A DNA stretch of 64,000 bases from Silvania confinis (lineage in GTDB: Bacteria; Pseudomonadota; Gammaproteobacteria; Enterobacterales; Enterobacteriaceae). The stretch spans positions 107,506 through 171,505 of the forward strand of contig NZ_JAMGZJ010000069.1 in NCBI RefSeq assembly GCF_025564085.1. The letters are read 5' to 3'. Shown in pieces: positions 52,084-59,409 of this stretch (position 1 is the stretch's first letter; each line of letters begins with the position of its first letter). Both the position numbers and the translations under genes were made by a program. The notes under the pieces are model-generated. The model saw only the letters and a program-made list of their open reading frames with translations. It ran no database searches and was not told the DNA's origin.

Positions 52084-52998
52084 ATGGAAATTCAGGCGTT
52101 CCCGGGCGTCAGGCAATTTATTGCCTGGGTTGTTAATAACGAACCGGCAATTGTTCAGGGGGTGATCAATATGATGGGTGCCCTGCTGATCCTGGTATCG
52201 GGGATTTTTATTTCTCGTGTCGTCAGTTCGGGTTTCATGCGCCTGATGCTGACCCGTAATGTCGATCAAACTATCACCCAGTTTTGCAGCGCGTTACTGC
52301 GCTACGCGCTGCTGGCGTTCGCCGTCATCGCCGCACTGGGACGCGTGGGGGTCGAGACCTCGTCGATCATCGCGGTGGTGGGTGCCGCAGGGCTGGCGAT
52401 TGGCCTGGCGTTGCAGGGTTCGCTGGCGAACTTTGCCGCCGGGGTTTTGCTGGTGACGCTGCGCCCGATCCGCGCGGGCGAATATGCCAGCGTGGGCGCA
52501 GTGGCAGGCACCATCGAGGAAGTGCATATTTTCTCGACCACGCTGCGCACCGCCGACAACAAAGTGGTGGTGGTGCCGAACGGCAAAATCATCGCCAGTG
52601 AAATCATCAACTACTCCCGGCAGAAAGAGCGTCGGGTGGATATCACCCTCGGGGTAGCGTGCTCCACCTCGGTTGAGCATCTGAAAGGTGTCATTAAAAC
52701 GGTGGTGCTGCTCGATCCGCGTATTCTGCACGCCAGAGGCCACACCATTCGCTTAAGCGAGTTCGCCCCGTCGTCGCTCAATTTTGTGGTGCGCGTGTGG
52801 GCGGAGAACGCCCACTATTGGGATGTTTACTACGACCTGATGGAGAACATCAAAAATGCGCTGGATGCTAACCAGATCTCGCTTGCTTATCCGCAGATGG
52901 GGGTGCATTTGCACGAATCGGGTGGTGCGATTCACCCGCCCATCAACGGGACTCACAACAACGGAATCACCAGTCTCACAGAAACCACTCTGGTTTAA
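52084..52998 (+). CDS. MscS-type small-conductance mechanosensitive channel
   Basis: 304 residues from the ATG at 52084 behind CAGGAGAG; an in-frame start at 51988 lacks such a site. The layout is that of E. coli MscS (286 residues): three membrane helices, the third being SSIIAVVGAAGLAIGLALQGSLANFAAGVLLV with the Gly/Ala-packed pore. The beta domain follows (VGAVAGTIEEVHIFSTTLRTADNKVVVVPNG) and a C-terminal cage. It is divergent from the sulfatase operon. Whether it is part of that system or ordinary osmotic protection is open; this window has two MscS proteins flanking the sulfatase block. Confidence 0.92.
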   Translation: MEIQAFPGVRQFIAWVVNNEPAIVQGVINMMGALLILVSGIFISRVVSSGFMRLMLTRNVDQTITQFCSALLRYALLAFAVIAALGRVGVETSSIIAVVGAAGLAIGLALQGSLANFAAGVLLVTLRPIRAGEYASVGAVAGTIEEVHIFSTTLRTADNKVVVVPNGKIIASEIINYSRQKERRVDITLGVACSTSVEHLKGVIKTVVLLDPRILHARGHTIRLSEFAPSSLNFVVRVWAENAHYWDVYYDLMENIKNALDANQISLAYPQMGVHLHESGGAIHPPINGTHNNGITSLTETTLV

Positions 52999-53038
52999 CG
53001 CCAAACCGTGCAGAAAGCGCGTTAAATTGCACGGACGG

Positions 53039-53063
53039 CCCCCTCTCCTTTTTGGGGAGGGGG
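53039..53063 (+). terminator. Intrinsic terminator after mscS-type gene
   Basis: CCCCCTCTCC and GGGGAGGGGG form a ten-base GC stem with one G-T pair around TTTTT, 40 bases after the stop. The downstream strand is G-rich rather than T-rich, so termination strength is uncertain. Confidence 0.5.
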
Positions 53064-53496
53064 TTGGGGTGAGGGGGAACATGCGACTGAGGTGGTGGTT
53101 CCGTTCACTTTACGTTCATTGCTACTCTGAAATCACCGAACCGGTGAACGTGCCATGGCGGCTCAATCGCCGCCGCCCTGGCAACCCGGGCTACCGGCAA
53201 GAAAATCGCCGCTACGCGGATTATTCGCCCCCTCCATGGGGCTCACCCCTCCGGGGCCAGCGCAAGCGCTGTTCAAAATTGCTCCCGGCAATTTTGTCTT
53301 CGGCTTATTCCCTTCGGCTTCGGGTCGGCCGTGATCCTACATCCCTGTAGGTCACGCCCTCTCGGCGTATCCCTGCGCCTCGCCCCGGCCTGCGGTCAAC
53401 GCCTCAGCGATTTACAGCCGGACCAGGACGTCGCGGTTATCTCTTTATTGTCCAGTCATGACTTCATCGCTGTAATGGCAGAAACCTTCCCGCTTT
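53064..53496. other. Hairpin-dense noncoding region
   Basis: No gene supported. Within 100 bases three strong hairpins follow each other: CAGCG-CAAG-CGCTG (53258-53271), AAAATTGC-TCCCG-GCAATTTT (53275-53295) and GTGA-T-CCTACA-TCCC-TGTAGG-TCAC (53331-53355). The stretch has the look of a structured RNA or a dispersed noncoding element adjoining the P4-like remnant. Confidence 0.45.
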
Positions 53497-53958
53497 TTAG
53501 TTAATCAACTCCTCTATCGCCACCCGCCCCTCCGCGGTGTGCAGCCATCGCGGCGCGTTCAGCGTGTCGGCGTAGTAGCTCACCAGCTCATACAGCAGCC
53601 CTTCCATCACCTCTGCCATCTCTGGCGGTAGTGCCTTGCTGAGCAGCAGCTGGGTGACGGTCTGGCAATACAAGCCGAGCAGATCGCTTTCCGGCTCAAA
53701 CGCGGGCAGATGCGCGGGGAGATCGTTGAGGGTGAAGAACTCCACCAGATGCGGCGGGATCGGCTCGTTGAGCGTCGGCTGCAGCAGCGCGAGACAGGCA
53801 GAAAGGCGACCGCAGAGGGCCAGCTTTTCCGCCGGGTCGTCGCTTTCCAGCAGGGTGTGGGCAAAGCGCTCGCAATGATCTGCCAGCTCGGTGAAATCGG
53901 TGTTATGGGAGAACGGTGCGGTAAATAAAGAATGATCAAGGGTGGTGGTCGTAGCCAT
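53497..53958 (-). CDS. Phage-satellite-type acidic protein, unknown function
   Basis: 153 residues, acidic and helical (ELADHCERFAHTLLESDDPAEKLALC, YCQTVTQLLLSKALPPEMAEVMEGLLYELVSYYADTLN). AGGAGG lies ten bases before the ATG. It is embedded in a region with ash-type sequence and an immunity-RNA-like hairpin, so it likely belongs to a P4-like satellite or prophage remnant. Its 5' part overlaps, in another frame, the tail of the ash-like reading frame. No catalytic motif seen. Confidence 0.7.
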   Translation of the reverse strand: MATTTTLDHSLFTAPFSHNTDFTELADHCERFAHTLLESDDPAEKLALCGRLSACLALLQPTLNEPIPPHLVEFFTLNDLPAHLPAFEPESDLLGLYCQTVTQLLLSKALPPEMAEVMEGLLYELVSYYADTLNAPRWLHTAEGRVAIEELIN

Positions 53959-54254
53959 GATGGCAGCCTCCTGTAATTTGCATTTTTTCTGCCACCCGAG
54001 AGGCTAATCTCGTGGTGGCAGAACCGAGCAGAGTTAGCCTTACCGGCATTACAGGAAACCGGCGCGTCTTTCGACGCCCCCGCCCGGCCTACCATTGAGA
54101 TGTAACCGTGCGCACGACATATTACTATATCGCCTGTAATTTTACCCGAGAGGCTAATCCCGACGCCTGATTTTGCAGGCGTGACAAGAGGATACGGAGA
54201 TGGGAGCGAGGCAACAAGGGGGGCCAGGACGATATCCTGGAAGCTACCTCGCAA
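53607..54254 (-). CDS. Ash/Icd-like phage protein reading frame
   Basis: An open frame from 54254 contains YISMVGRAGASKDAPVSCNA followed by GKANSARFCHHEISLSGGRKN. This matches the conserved core of Ash-family / 'host cell division inhibitor Icd-like' proteins of P4- and P1-related elements. Its first residues (FQDIVLAPLVASLPSPYPLV) lie in the duplicated 110-bp segment. After about residue 100 the frame runs over the 153-residue gene in another phase, so the true protein probably depends only on the first part. The start codon is unclear. These genes are tied to phage immunity and host-division effects in characterised relatives. Confidence 0.5.
   Translation of the reverse strand: MRGSFQDIVLAPLVASLPSPYPLVTPAKSGVGISLSGKITGDIVICRAHGYISMVGRAGASKDAPVSCNAGKANSARFCHHEISLSGGRKNANYRRLPSWLRPPPLIILYLPHRSPITPISPSWQIIASALPTPCWKATTRRKSWPSAVAFLPVSRCCSRRSTSRSRRIWWSSSPSTISPRICPRLSRKAICSACIARPSPSCCSARHYRQRWQR
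53987..54023. ncRNA. Candidate C4/CI-like immunity RNA hairpin
   Basis: TTCTGCCACC and GGTGGCAGAA are perfect ten-base arms enclosing a second stem, CGAGA and TCTCG, around GGCTAA. The 16-base inner segment ACCCGAGAGGCTAATC recurs exactly at 54144-54159. A stable hairpin whose loop repeats at a second site beside an ash-type gene is the pattern of the P1 C4 / P4 CI antisense immunity RNAs. The assignment is by resemblance. Confidence 0.4.
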
Positions 54255-54283
54255 ATCAGATCAGTACTTTATATCGCGGGCTT
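54172..54283. repeat. Duplicated segment, copy A
   Basis: About 110 bases, from TTTGCAGGCG to CGGGCTTCC. It shares with copy B (55716-55829) an identical central block that includes the palindrome CCAGGA-CGATA-TCCTGG and the tail CCTCGCAAATCAGATCAGTAC. On the minus strand it encodes the start of the ash-like frame and the end of the small charged exported protein. Confidence 0.8.
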
Positions 54284-54521
54284 CCTGACGGCCATCCTGC
54301 CTGGTTGCGCGCTTGTCCTGACGGCAGTCGTGGTTGCTCTTATCGTCCGCCTGCTTGCACTCATGCTTGGCATCGCGGGCATCCGAACGGGTGTCCTGAC
54401 GGGTATCGCGCGCTTCACGGCGCTGGTGCGCCTGCTCGGTCGCCAGCGCGGCGGAGGCCATGGTCAGACTCAGGATCGCGACGGCGGTAACGCGGCTTAA
54501 AGTGCGTAAAGTCATATTCAT
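54261..54521 (-). CDS. Small exported, very highly charged protein
   Basis: 86 residues from the ATG at 54521; another ATG lies two codons on. The signal peptide (VTAVAILSLTMASAALA) is followed by a low-complexity Arg/Asp/Gln-rich mature region (RREARDTRQDTRSDARDAKH) with two cysteines (HECKQ, HDCRQ). The mature protein is probably disordered or helical, in the periplasm, possibly disulfide bonded. Its last codons lie inside duplicated segment A, so the gene end may have come with that segment. No known function. Confidence 0.65.
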   Translation of the reverse strand: MNMTLRTLSRVTAVAILSLTMASAALATEQAHQRREARDTRQDTRSDARDAKHECKQADDKSNHDCRQDKRATRQDGRQEARDIKY

Positions 54522-54854
54522 AACCTGTTCCTCTCTGTTAAAAAAAACCGACAAGGACCAGGCAAACACGCAACCTGATGCCTTTCGGCAATAACAGATT
54601 ATTACGTCGGGGATGTATCTTCCTTAATAGATTTATCCATTTCTGGATTAACGTTAAATGACTGGTGATAGTTTTCTGGCGGCGGAACATTTCCAGCTAA
54701 ATATCGACTCCACTCTTGCCCTTACACTCCATGCCCCGTGAGCAATTTAATTAACACACCGGAAGCAAAGTGTTTCCTGATCCACAAAGGTTACACGCTG
54801 ATTTGGCGAACGGAAGATGATCTGTTTTTTGCGTCTGAAAGACCTTTCACATTG
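54522..54854. other. Intergenic region, no supported gene
   Basis: 333 bases. The part before the charged-protein gene probably holds its promoter. Around 54738-54850 a short frame (FLIHKGYTLIWRTEDDLFFASE) reads like a decayed coding fragment but has no convincing start or family. Confidence 0.4.
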
Positions 54855-55214
54855 TCATACACCCACCAGACTCTCAAGAGGAATACCCAGCTGCGCATGC
54901 AGACGGCGGATCATCGGTAACGTGAGTGTCCGCGTGCCGTTCAGAATTTCGTAAACACGATTTAACTTACCAATCGCCGGTTCAAGATCCTTAGCACTGA
55001 GCCCCTGCTGCTCCATGCGGAATTTAATGGCCTCAATCGGGGATGGTGGCTCAATGGGGTAGTGCTTTTTCTCATAATTTTCGATCAAAAGGCACATCAC
55101 CTCAAAGTATTCACCTTCCGGCGTGTCCATTGCAGGTTCATTTTCGAACATCGGTTCGACCGCCTGGAGCGCGTCTTTATAGTCTTGCTCAGTTCGAATA
55201 GGTTTAATGTTCAT
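54855..55214 (-). CDS. higA: HigA-type antitoxin (XRE helix-turn-helix)
   Basis: 119 residues. The N-terminal half is acidic and helical (YKDALQAVEPMFENEPAMDTP). The C-terminal half is a helix-turn-helix (IKFRMEQQGLSAKDLEPAIGKLNRVYEILNGTRTLTLPMI), as in HigA of type II toxin-antitoxin pairs whose toxin gene comes first. It neutralises the adjacent HigB and represses the operon. It follows higB after three bases. The symbol names the family, not orthology to E. coli higA. Confidence 0.88.
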   Translation of the reverse strand: MNIKPIRTEQDYKDALQAVEPMFENEPAMDTPEGEYFEVMCLLIENYEKKHYPIEPPSPIEAIKFRMEQQGLSAKDLEPAIGKLNRVYEILNGTRTLTLPMIRRLHAQLGIPLESLVGV

Positions 55215-55217
55215 TGT

Positions 55218-55520
55218 TCACTCCCGTTCAATCGTATCCGCATCTGTCGCGTCATAGTCTTTATGCGTTCCGATAAACTTCACGAAAATCCATCCACGTT
55301 GATACGCAATGGCAACGATTAACCGGTAACTGTTTCCTTTGATATTGAAGACCACTCGCCTGTTTTTAAGAATACTGGCACTGCGGTACTGGTCTTTAAT
55401 TTCTGCCGGGTTTTGCCAGTCAGCCTTTGTAGCTTCATCCACCCAGGACTTTAGCGGTTGTTCGGCATCGGGGTTCTCCGCCCAGAAATCCCTTAGTATC
55501 TTTACTGAGATGATCTTCAT
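55218..55520 (-). CDS. higB: HigB-type toxin (RelE-superfamily mRNA interferase)
   Basis: 100 residues from the ATG at 55520; an earlier in-frame ATG at 55538 lies inside the operator palindrome and is less likely. HigB traits are RDFWAENPDAEQPLKSWVDEA, SILKNRRVVFNIKGNSYRLIVAI and FVKFIGTHKDYDATDA, the last with the THKDYD motif shared by HigB and RelE-like toxins. It cleaves mRNA on translating ribosomes. Toxin-first order and tight spacing to higA are typical. It lies between the two duplicated segments in degraded mobile DNA. Confidence 0.88.
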   Translation of the reverse strand: MKIISVKILRDFWAENPDAEQPLKSWVDEATKADWQNPAEIKDQYRSASILKNRRVVFNIKGNSYRLIVAIAYQRGWIFVKFIGTHKDYDATDADTIERE

Positions 55521-55530
55521 CGTAAAGGGT

Positions 55531-55576
55531 AGTCCCATAATGGGACTACCGCAATCCTTTTAGTCCCATTATGGGA
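55531..55576. promoter_or_regulatory. Twin HigA operators
   Basis: AGTCCCATAATGGGACT (55531-55547) is a perfect palindrome, and AGTCCCATTATGGGATA (55562-55578) repeats it with two mismatches, 31 bases centre to centre (three helical turns). Both lie just before higB and suit cooperative binding by the HigBA complex. Confidence 0.75.
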
Positions 55577-55715
55577 TATAAATGAAAAATCGTAGCCTCC
55601 GCACATTCCCATCAGACCAGAACATCATCGTTCTTGATAACGTATGAACCGCTTTGACGAGTGGCTAAACTACGCGCTAAGCCATAAGCGAGAGGAACAC
55701 GAGAATGGCAGCGTC

Positions 55716-55829
55716 TTTAGCAGGCGCAACATGAGGATACAGCGGAGAGGCGAGGCGACAAGGGGGGCCAGGACGATATCCTGGAAGCCGCCTCGCAAAT
55801 CAGATCAGTACGTTTACGTGCGGGCCTCC
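55716..55829. repeat. Duplicated segment, copy B
   Basis: Second copy of the segment at 54172-54283, in the same orientation. About 44 central bases are identical in the two copies apart from a few changes near CCTCGC. On the minus strand it encodes the first residues of a second, broken ash-like frame (FQDIVLAPLVAS). The two copies bracket the charged-protein gene and HigBA. Confidence 0.8.
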
Positions 55830-55879
55830 AACGCCACAATGTGGGGAATAGAGGGGCCAGTCCGTGCCGGAGTGCCAGG

Positions 55880-56776
55880 CTATACCCGGTTCAACGGCAG
55901 CTGTTCCAGCGTGGTACGCAGCGCATCGCGCGCGTCACCCGTCAGCGTTTGCAGCGGGAACGGCAGGCACGGCGCAGTGACGCTGCCCATCAGTTCGGCG
56001 ACCGTGGCAATCACCCGCAGGCTGCCGTGACGGCGGAAATAGACCCACAGCGGCTCCAGGCCGCGGTTAAGCCGCCCGGTTTCCTCAGCATCACCGCGCA
56101 CCGCCGCCTGAGTCAGACGCAGGCAAACCTGCGGGAAAAGCCCGGCCAGCACCGAGTACCAGACATCGCACCCGGCGACGAGCCCGGCGGCGGCCTGGCC
56201 GTCACCGCTGATCCCTACGGTCACCCCTTCTGCCAGCGTGCTTTTCAGCCGGGCAACGCGCGCCGCGGCCTCAACCGGGTCAGCCGGGAACACGCCGAGC
56301 TTAACAGAGCCAATATGGTGCAGGTGCGACAACGCCACCAGCAGTTCATCCGTAAATTCAAACCCGCTGGTGGCCGGGTTGTCGTAGATGCACAGCGGAA
56401 CCGACAGTTCGTTGGTCACACGTTCATACAGGCGAAACACTTCATCGGCCGTCAGCGGCTGGTAGCTGAGGGGTGCCATCAGCAGTCCGCGCACCCCGGC
56501 CTGCTGGGCATCTTCGGCCAGACGCATCACCTCGTCGGCGTTGACGCTGCCGATGCTGGTCATCACCGGAATCTCCCCGGCGGCGCGTACCGCCAGGGTA
56601 GTGGCCGCCAGGCGCTGCTTGCGGGTTAAGTAGGCATAGCTTCCCGTGGAGCCCAGCGCGCCAATGGAATTCACGCCGCTCGCCGCCAGCGACTCAATCA
56701 GCGCCGCAAACCGTTGTTCGTCAATCTCACCCTTCACCAGCGGCGTCAGGGGGAATGCACTCAGACCTGTAAACAT
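55880..56776 (-). CDS. DapA/NanA-family class I aldolase
   Basis: 298 residues from the ATG at 56776 behind AAGGAA. It is a TIM barrel of the dihydrodipicolinate synthase / N-acetylneuraminate lyase superfamily. The pyruvate-binding motif is GSTGSY (42-47, in place of GTTGE), the catalytic Tyr is Y131 in CIYDNPATSG, and the Schiff-base Lys is K159 in HIGSVKLG. The altered GSTGS and the absence of lysine-pathway context argue against house-keeping DapA. It could cleave or form a keto acid sugar derivative. The gene is followed upstream by a broken DMT transporter that once may have been its partner. Confidence 0.85.
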   Translation of the reverse strand: MFTGLSAFPLTPLVKGEIDEQRFAALIESLAASGVNSIGALGSTGSYAYLTRKQRLAATTLAVRAAGEIPVMTSIGSVNADEVMRLAEDAQQAGVRGLLMAPLSYQPLTADEVFRLYERVTNELSVPLCIYDNPATSGFEFTDELLVALSHLHHIGSVKLGVFPADPVEAAARVARLKSTLAEGVTVGISGDGQAAAGLVAGCDVWYSVLAGLFPQVCLRLTQAAVRGDAEETGRLNRGLEPLWVYFRRHGSLRVIATVAELMGSVTAPCLPFPLQTLTGDARDALRTTLEQLPLNRV

Positions 56777-56795
56777 CGTTGATTCCTTGTAAAAT

Positions 56796-57202
56796 TCAGC
56801 GGGAGAACTTTCTGGACCCGATAACGCAGCCAATGACGCCCAACGAGATCAGCATCATCAGCGGGCTGACCCGTTCATGCAGCGGCCAGGCACTGAGGCC
56901 CAGCCCGAGGAACGGTTGCAGTAGCTGCAGCTGACCGACCGCAGCGATCCCGCCCTGGCCAGTCCCTTATACCAGAAGATAAAGCCAATCAGCATACTGA
57001 ACAACGATACATACCCCAGGGCAACCCAGGCAGACAGAGTGATGCCGTGCAATGTTGCGGGCATCGCGAAAAATGAGGCCACGACCATAAAAGGTAGCGC
57101 AAGTATCAGCGCCCAGCGGATCACCTGCCAGCCGCAGGCGATCCGCATCGCCCTCGGTTCGGTCACGGTCGAGCATTTACGTCTGGCATTATTGAAGGTC
57201 AA
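56796..57202 (-). pseudogene. EamA/DMT transporter remnant, truncated and frameshifted
   Basis: The frame from 57202 carries the last membrane helices of an EamA transporter (WALILALPFMVVASFFAMP; SAWVALGYVSLFSMLIGFIFWYKGLARAG). At about 56960 it shifts: the true continuation GGIAAVGQLQLLQPFLGLGLS and PLMMLISLGVIGCVIGSRKFSR lies in another frame, one base being missing in the AGGGCGGGATC stretch. The N-terminal half is absent. At about 57165 it is joined to an unrelated tail (VEHLRLALLKVKEVVEREQCR, plus strand). Two gene ends fused by deletion. Confidence 0.8.
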
Positions 57203-57430
57203 AGAGGTGGTCGAGCGGGAGCAGTGTCGCTAGCCTTATCACAGGATTTCCACCGCCGAACGCTATTTATGCCCGCCCTCAGAATAATCGGAAAATAACT
57301 GTCGCGCCGACAATAAAAAGAGCAAGAAGGCTTATTGACGTTTTTAGGGTGGTAACTACATTTATTTTGCACGGACAGAAGAGATTTATTTTCCGCATTC
57401 AATATCATCATTTAATACGGGAGAGGTGGT

Positions 57431-57613
57431 ATGGCAAAACATCGAGGTGGTGCAGGCAATTTCGCAGAAAACCGCGAGCGTGCGGCCGAAGCAGGCCGCA
57501 AGGGCGGGCAGCGCAGTGGTGGCAACTTTAAGAACGATCCGCAGCGGGCATCAGAGGCCGGTAAAAAAGGCGGACATAATAGCCATAGCGGTGGAAAAAA
57601 GGACGAAGCGTGA
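57431..57613 (+). CDS. KGG-repeat stress protein (YmdF/YciG type)
   Basis: 60 residues, hydrophilic, with three copies of the E-A-G-[KR]-KGG pattern (AAEAGRKGGQRSGGN; ASEAGKKGGHN) and the start MAKHRGGAGNFAENRERAAE. This is nearly the layout of E. coli YmdF and YciG, 57-59-residue general-stress proteins thought to be disordered. GGAGAGG precedes the ATG. Single gene ended by a clear terminator at 57681. Probably induced in stationary phase or by osmotic stress, as for relatives. Confidence 0.9.
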   Translation: MAKHRGGAGNFAENRERAAEAGRKGGQRSGGNFKNDPQRASEAGKKGGHNSHSGGKKDEA

Positions 57614-57680
57614 ATAGAGAATATAGCCTGACACTGATATGACCGCCGGAGGTCACATATTATAATCGAGGCATCAGAGA

Positions 57681-57708
57681 ATGCGCCCATGGAATATAGG
57701 GGCGCATT
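57681..57708 (+). terminator. Intrinsic terminator after the KGG gene
   Basis: ATGCGCCC and GGGCGCAT, perfect eight-base arms around an 11-base loop, followed by TTTTTATTTAT. A textbook intrinsic terminator. A smaller hairpin, TGACC-GCCGGA-GGTCA, precedes it. Confidence 0.8.
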
Positions 57709-57772
57709 TTTATTTATACTCGTTGAATAACGAACCTGGCACTTTTTTCAAGATTTGAAACCGCCAGGTCTT

Positions 57773-58699
57773 TTACTCTGACGGGCGCAGATGCCGCTCC
57801 AGGAAGTCGCGAACGTCCGCCGCTATCTCAGTGGCATGTGTTTCAAGGGCGAAGTGTCCAGTGTCATAAAAATGTATCTCTGCTTGCGGCAAATCGCGTT
57901 TCCAGGCTTCGGCACCCGCAGGCATGAAGAACGGATCATGTTTTCCCCAGACGGCTAATAGCGGTGGCTGATGCTGACGGTAATATTGCTGAAATTGCGG
58001 GTACATCTTCACATTCGAGGCGTAATCGAGGAGCAGGTCGAGTTGGATCTCCGCATTGCCTGGCCGCAATATCTGCATCCCTTCAAGCGAATAGCCATCC
58101 GGCGACACAAGACTCTGATCGGATACCCCTTCCAGATACTGCCATTTGATTGCGGCCGGTGTCGGAAATTCACTCAGCGCACTGCGGTTCTCCGACGTGG
58201 GGTCGCGCCAGTATCGCTGAATAGGTGCCCAGGCTTCGCCCAGCCCCTCTTCGTATGCGTTGCCATTCTGAGAAATGATGGCGGTCACGCGCTGGGGATG
58301 CGCTAACGCCAGTCGCCACCCGACAGGGGCACCGTAATCGTGCACCATCAGCGCATAGGTCCTGAGATTGAGCGCGTCGGTAAACTGATCCATGGTCTGA
58401 GCAAGCTGGTCAAAGGTATAAGCGTATTCGCCTCTCGGTGGCGCTTCGGTAAAGCCAAAGGCCGGCAGGTCTGGGGCGATCAGGTGATAGCGATCGGCCA
58501 GTTGCGCAATCAGGTCACGAAACATAAACGATGAGCCCGCAAAACCGTGCAGCAGAAGTAACGTCGGTGACTGCGGATCGCCAGCCTCACGGTAGAAAAC
58601 CTTAACATCGCCTGCCTGCTGGTAGCGGTAATGTATTTTTAGTGCTGACGAAGCTGATGCATTTTCTGCAGCAGACAGTCCGATGGGGGAAGATGTCAT
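57773..58699 (-). CDS. Haloalkane-dehalogenase/epoxide-hydrolase-like alpha/beta hydrolase
   Basis: 308 residues, ATG at 58699 behind GAGGG. The family motif LLLLHGFAGSSFMFRD (47-62) gives the oxyanion HG. The nucleophile is D121 in VHDYGAPVGW, rather than Ser, which marks the dehalogenase/epoxide-hydrolase branch. The acid is in AVWGKHDPFF and the base in GHFALETHATEIA. It probably opens an epoxide or removes a halide from an unknown substrate. It is divergent from a CGNR-type regulator with 93 bases between starts, likely its controller. Confidence 0.87.
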   Translation of the reverse strand: MTSSPIGLSAAENASASSALKIHYRYQQAGDVKVFYREAGDPQSPTLLLLHGFAGSSFMFRDLIAQLADRYHLIAPDLPAFGFTEAPPRGEYAYTFDQLAQTMDQFTDALNLRTYALMVHDYGAPVGWRLALAHPQRVTAIISQNGNAYEEGLGEAWAPIQRYWRDPTSENRSALSEFPTPAAIKWQYLEGVSDQSLVSPDGYSLEGMQILRPGNAEIQLDLLLDYASNVKMYPQFQQYYRQHQPPLLAVWGKHDPFFMPAGAEAWKRDLPQAEIHFYDTGHFALETHATEIAADVRDFLERHLRPSE

Positions 58700-58792
58700 G
58701 ATAAACCCTCTTGTAACCGTTAAAGTGCCTAATTGAAGGTTACAGCTAAATTTGGTAACCTGTCAAAATGATTTTATGAGTTACGGACAGGT

Positions 58793-59371
58793 ATGGACAT
58801 TAAACAACATTCTGGTCAGCCGCTCTTTCTGGCCGATAACCTCGCGCTGGATTTCATCAACAGTGAATACGGTACAGGTGAAGAGCGACATGATTGCTTT
58901 GCCGACGATCGTAGCGTTTTAGACTGGCTGGTCACGACGGGCGTTGTCCCTGACGGGACTGAGCCCCCGGCAGGATTATTGGCAGAAGCCCGCCAGCTCC
59001 GCGATACCGCCAGGGCAGTCGTGCATGCCGCGATGGACTCTGTTGCGGCTGATTTGGCGGTGATTAACAGGATCCTTGAAAAGGGACATCCTCTGACGAG
59101 ACTGCAATGGGATGAAGAAACCCGGCAGTATCTTGTCGAGGCTTATCCCGCCAGTAATAGCCCTGTAAGCCTGCTCTGGCCCGTTGCCGATGCGCTGGTG
59201 AAACTGATCACCGGCGATAAGTTTGAGTTCGTGCGCCAGTGTGAAGCCCATAACTGTATTTTACTGTTCCACGATTTGAGTAAATCGCATCGCCGCCGCT
59301 GGTGCAGTATGGCGACGTGTGGCAATCGGATGAAAGTGGCGGCCTTCAGAAACAGAAAAATGAATGACTAA
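58793..59371 (+). CDS. ABATE/CGNR zinc-finger transcriptional regulator
   Basis: 192 residues. The N-terminal LADNLALDFINSEYG is the ABATE domain start, which in relatives binds a stress-linked ligand. The C-terminal FVRQCEAHNCILLFHDLSKSHRRRWCSMATCGNRMKVAAFR is a CGNR zinc finger with four cysteines and the CGNR signature, expected to bind DNA. It is divergent from the dehalogenase-like gene and presumably regulates it. A TetR gene follows after 38 bases with its own promoter. Confidence 0.9.
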   Translation: MDIKQHSGQPLFLADNLALDFINSEYGTGEERHDCFADDRSVLDWLVTTGVVPDGTEPPAGLLAEARQLRDTARAVVHAAMDSVAADLAVINRILEKGHPLTRLQWDEETRQYLVEAYPASNSPVSLLWPVADALVKLITGDKFEFVRQCEAHNCILLFHDLSKSHRRRWCSMATCGNRMKVAAFRNRKMND

Positions 59372-59375
59372 CACT

Positions 59376-59409
59376 TGACCCAGGAGAACGACCGTTCTAC
59401 CCTTGACCT
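59376..59409 (+). promoter_or_regulatory. Promoter and operator of the TetR gene
   Basis: TTGACC (from 59375) and TACCCT (59398-59403) are separated by 17 bases that contain AGAACG-AC-CGTTCT (59385-59398), an inverted repeat. The predicted RNA start, six to seven bases after TACCCT, falls on the A of the TetR ATG at 59410. The same promoter/operator design recurs before the DUF1348 gene at 60344. Confidence 0.7.

Noticed and set aside
54738..54920. 60-codon frame before higA
   Set aside because: GTG start without ribosome site; its end overlaps higA in the opposite direction; probably a decayed fragment.
53000..57300. tRNA or att site for the satellite remnant
   Set aside because: No tRNA cloverleaf or integrase found; the duplicated 110-bp unit lies within coding remnants rather than at a tRNA end.
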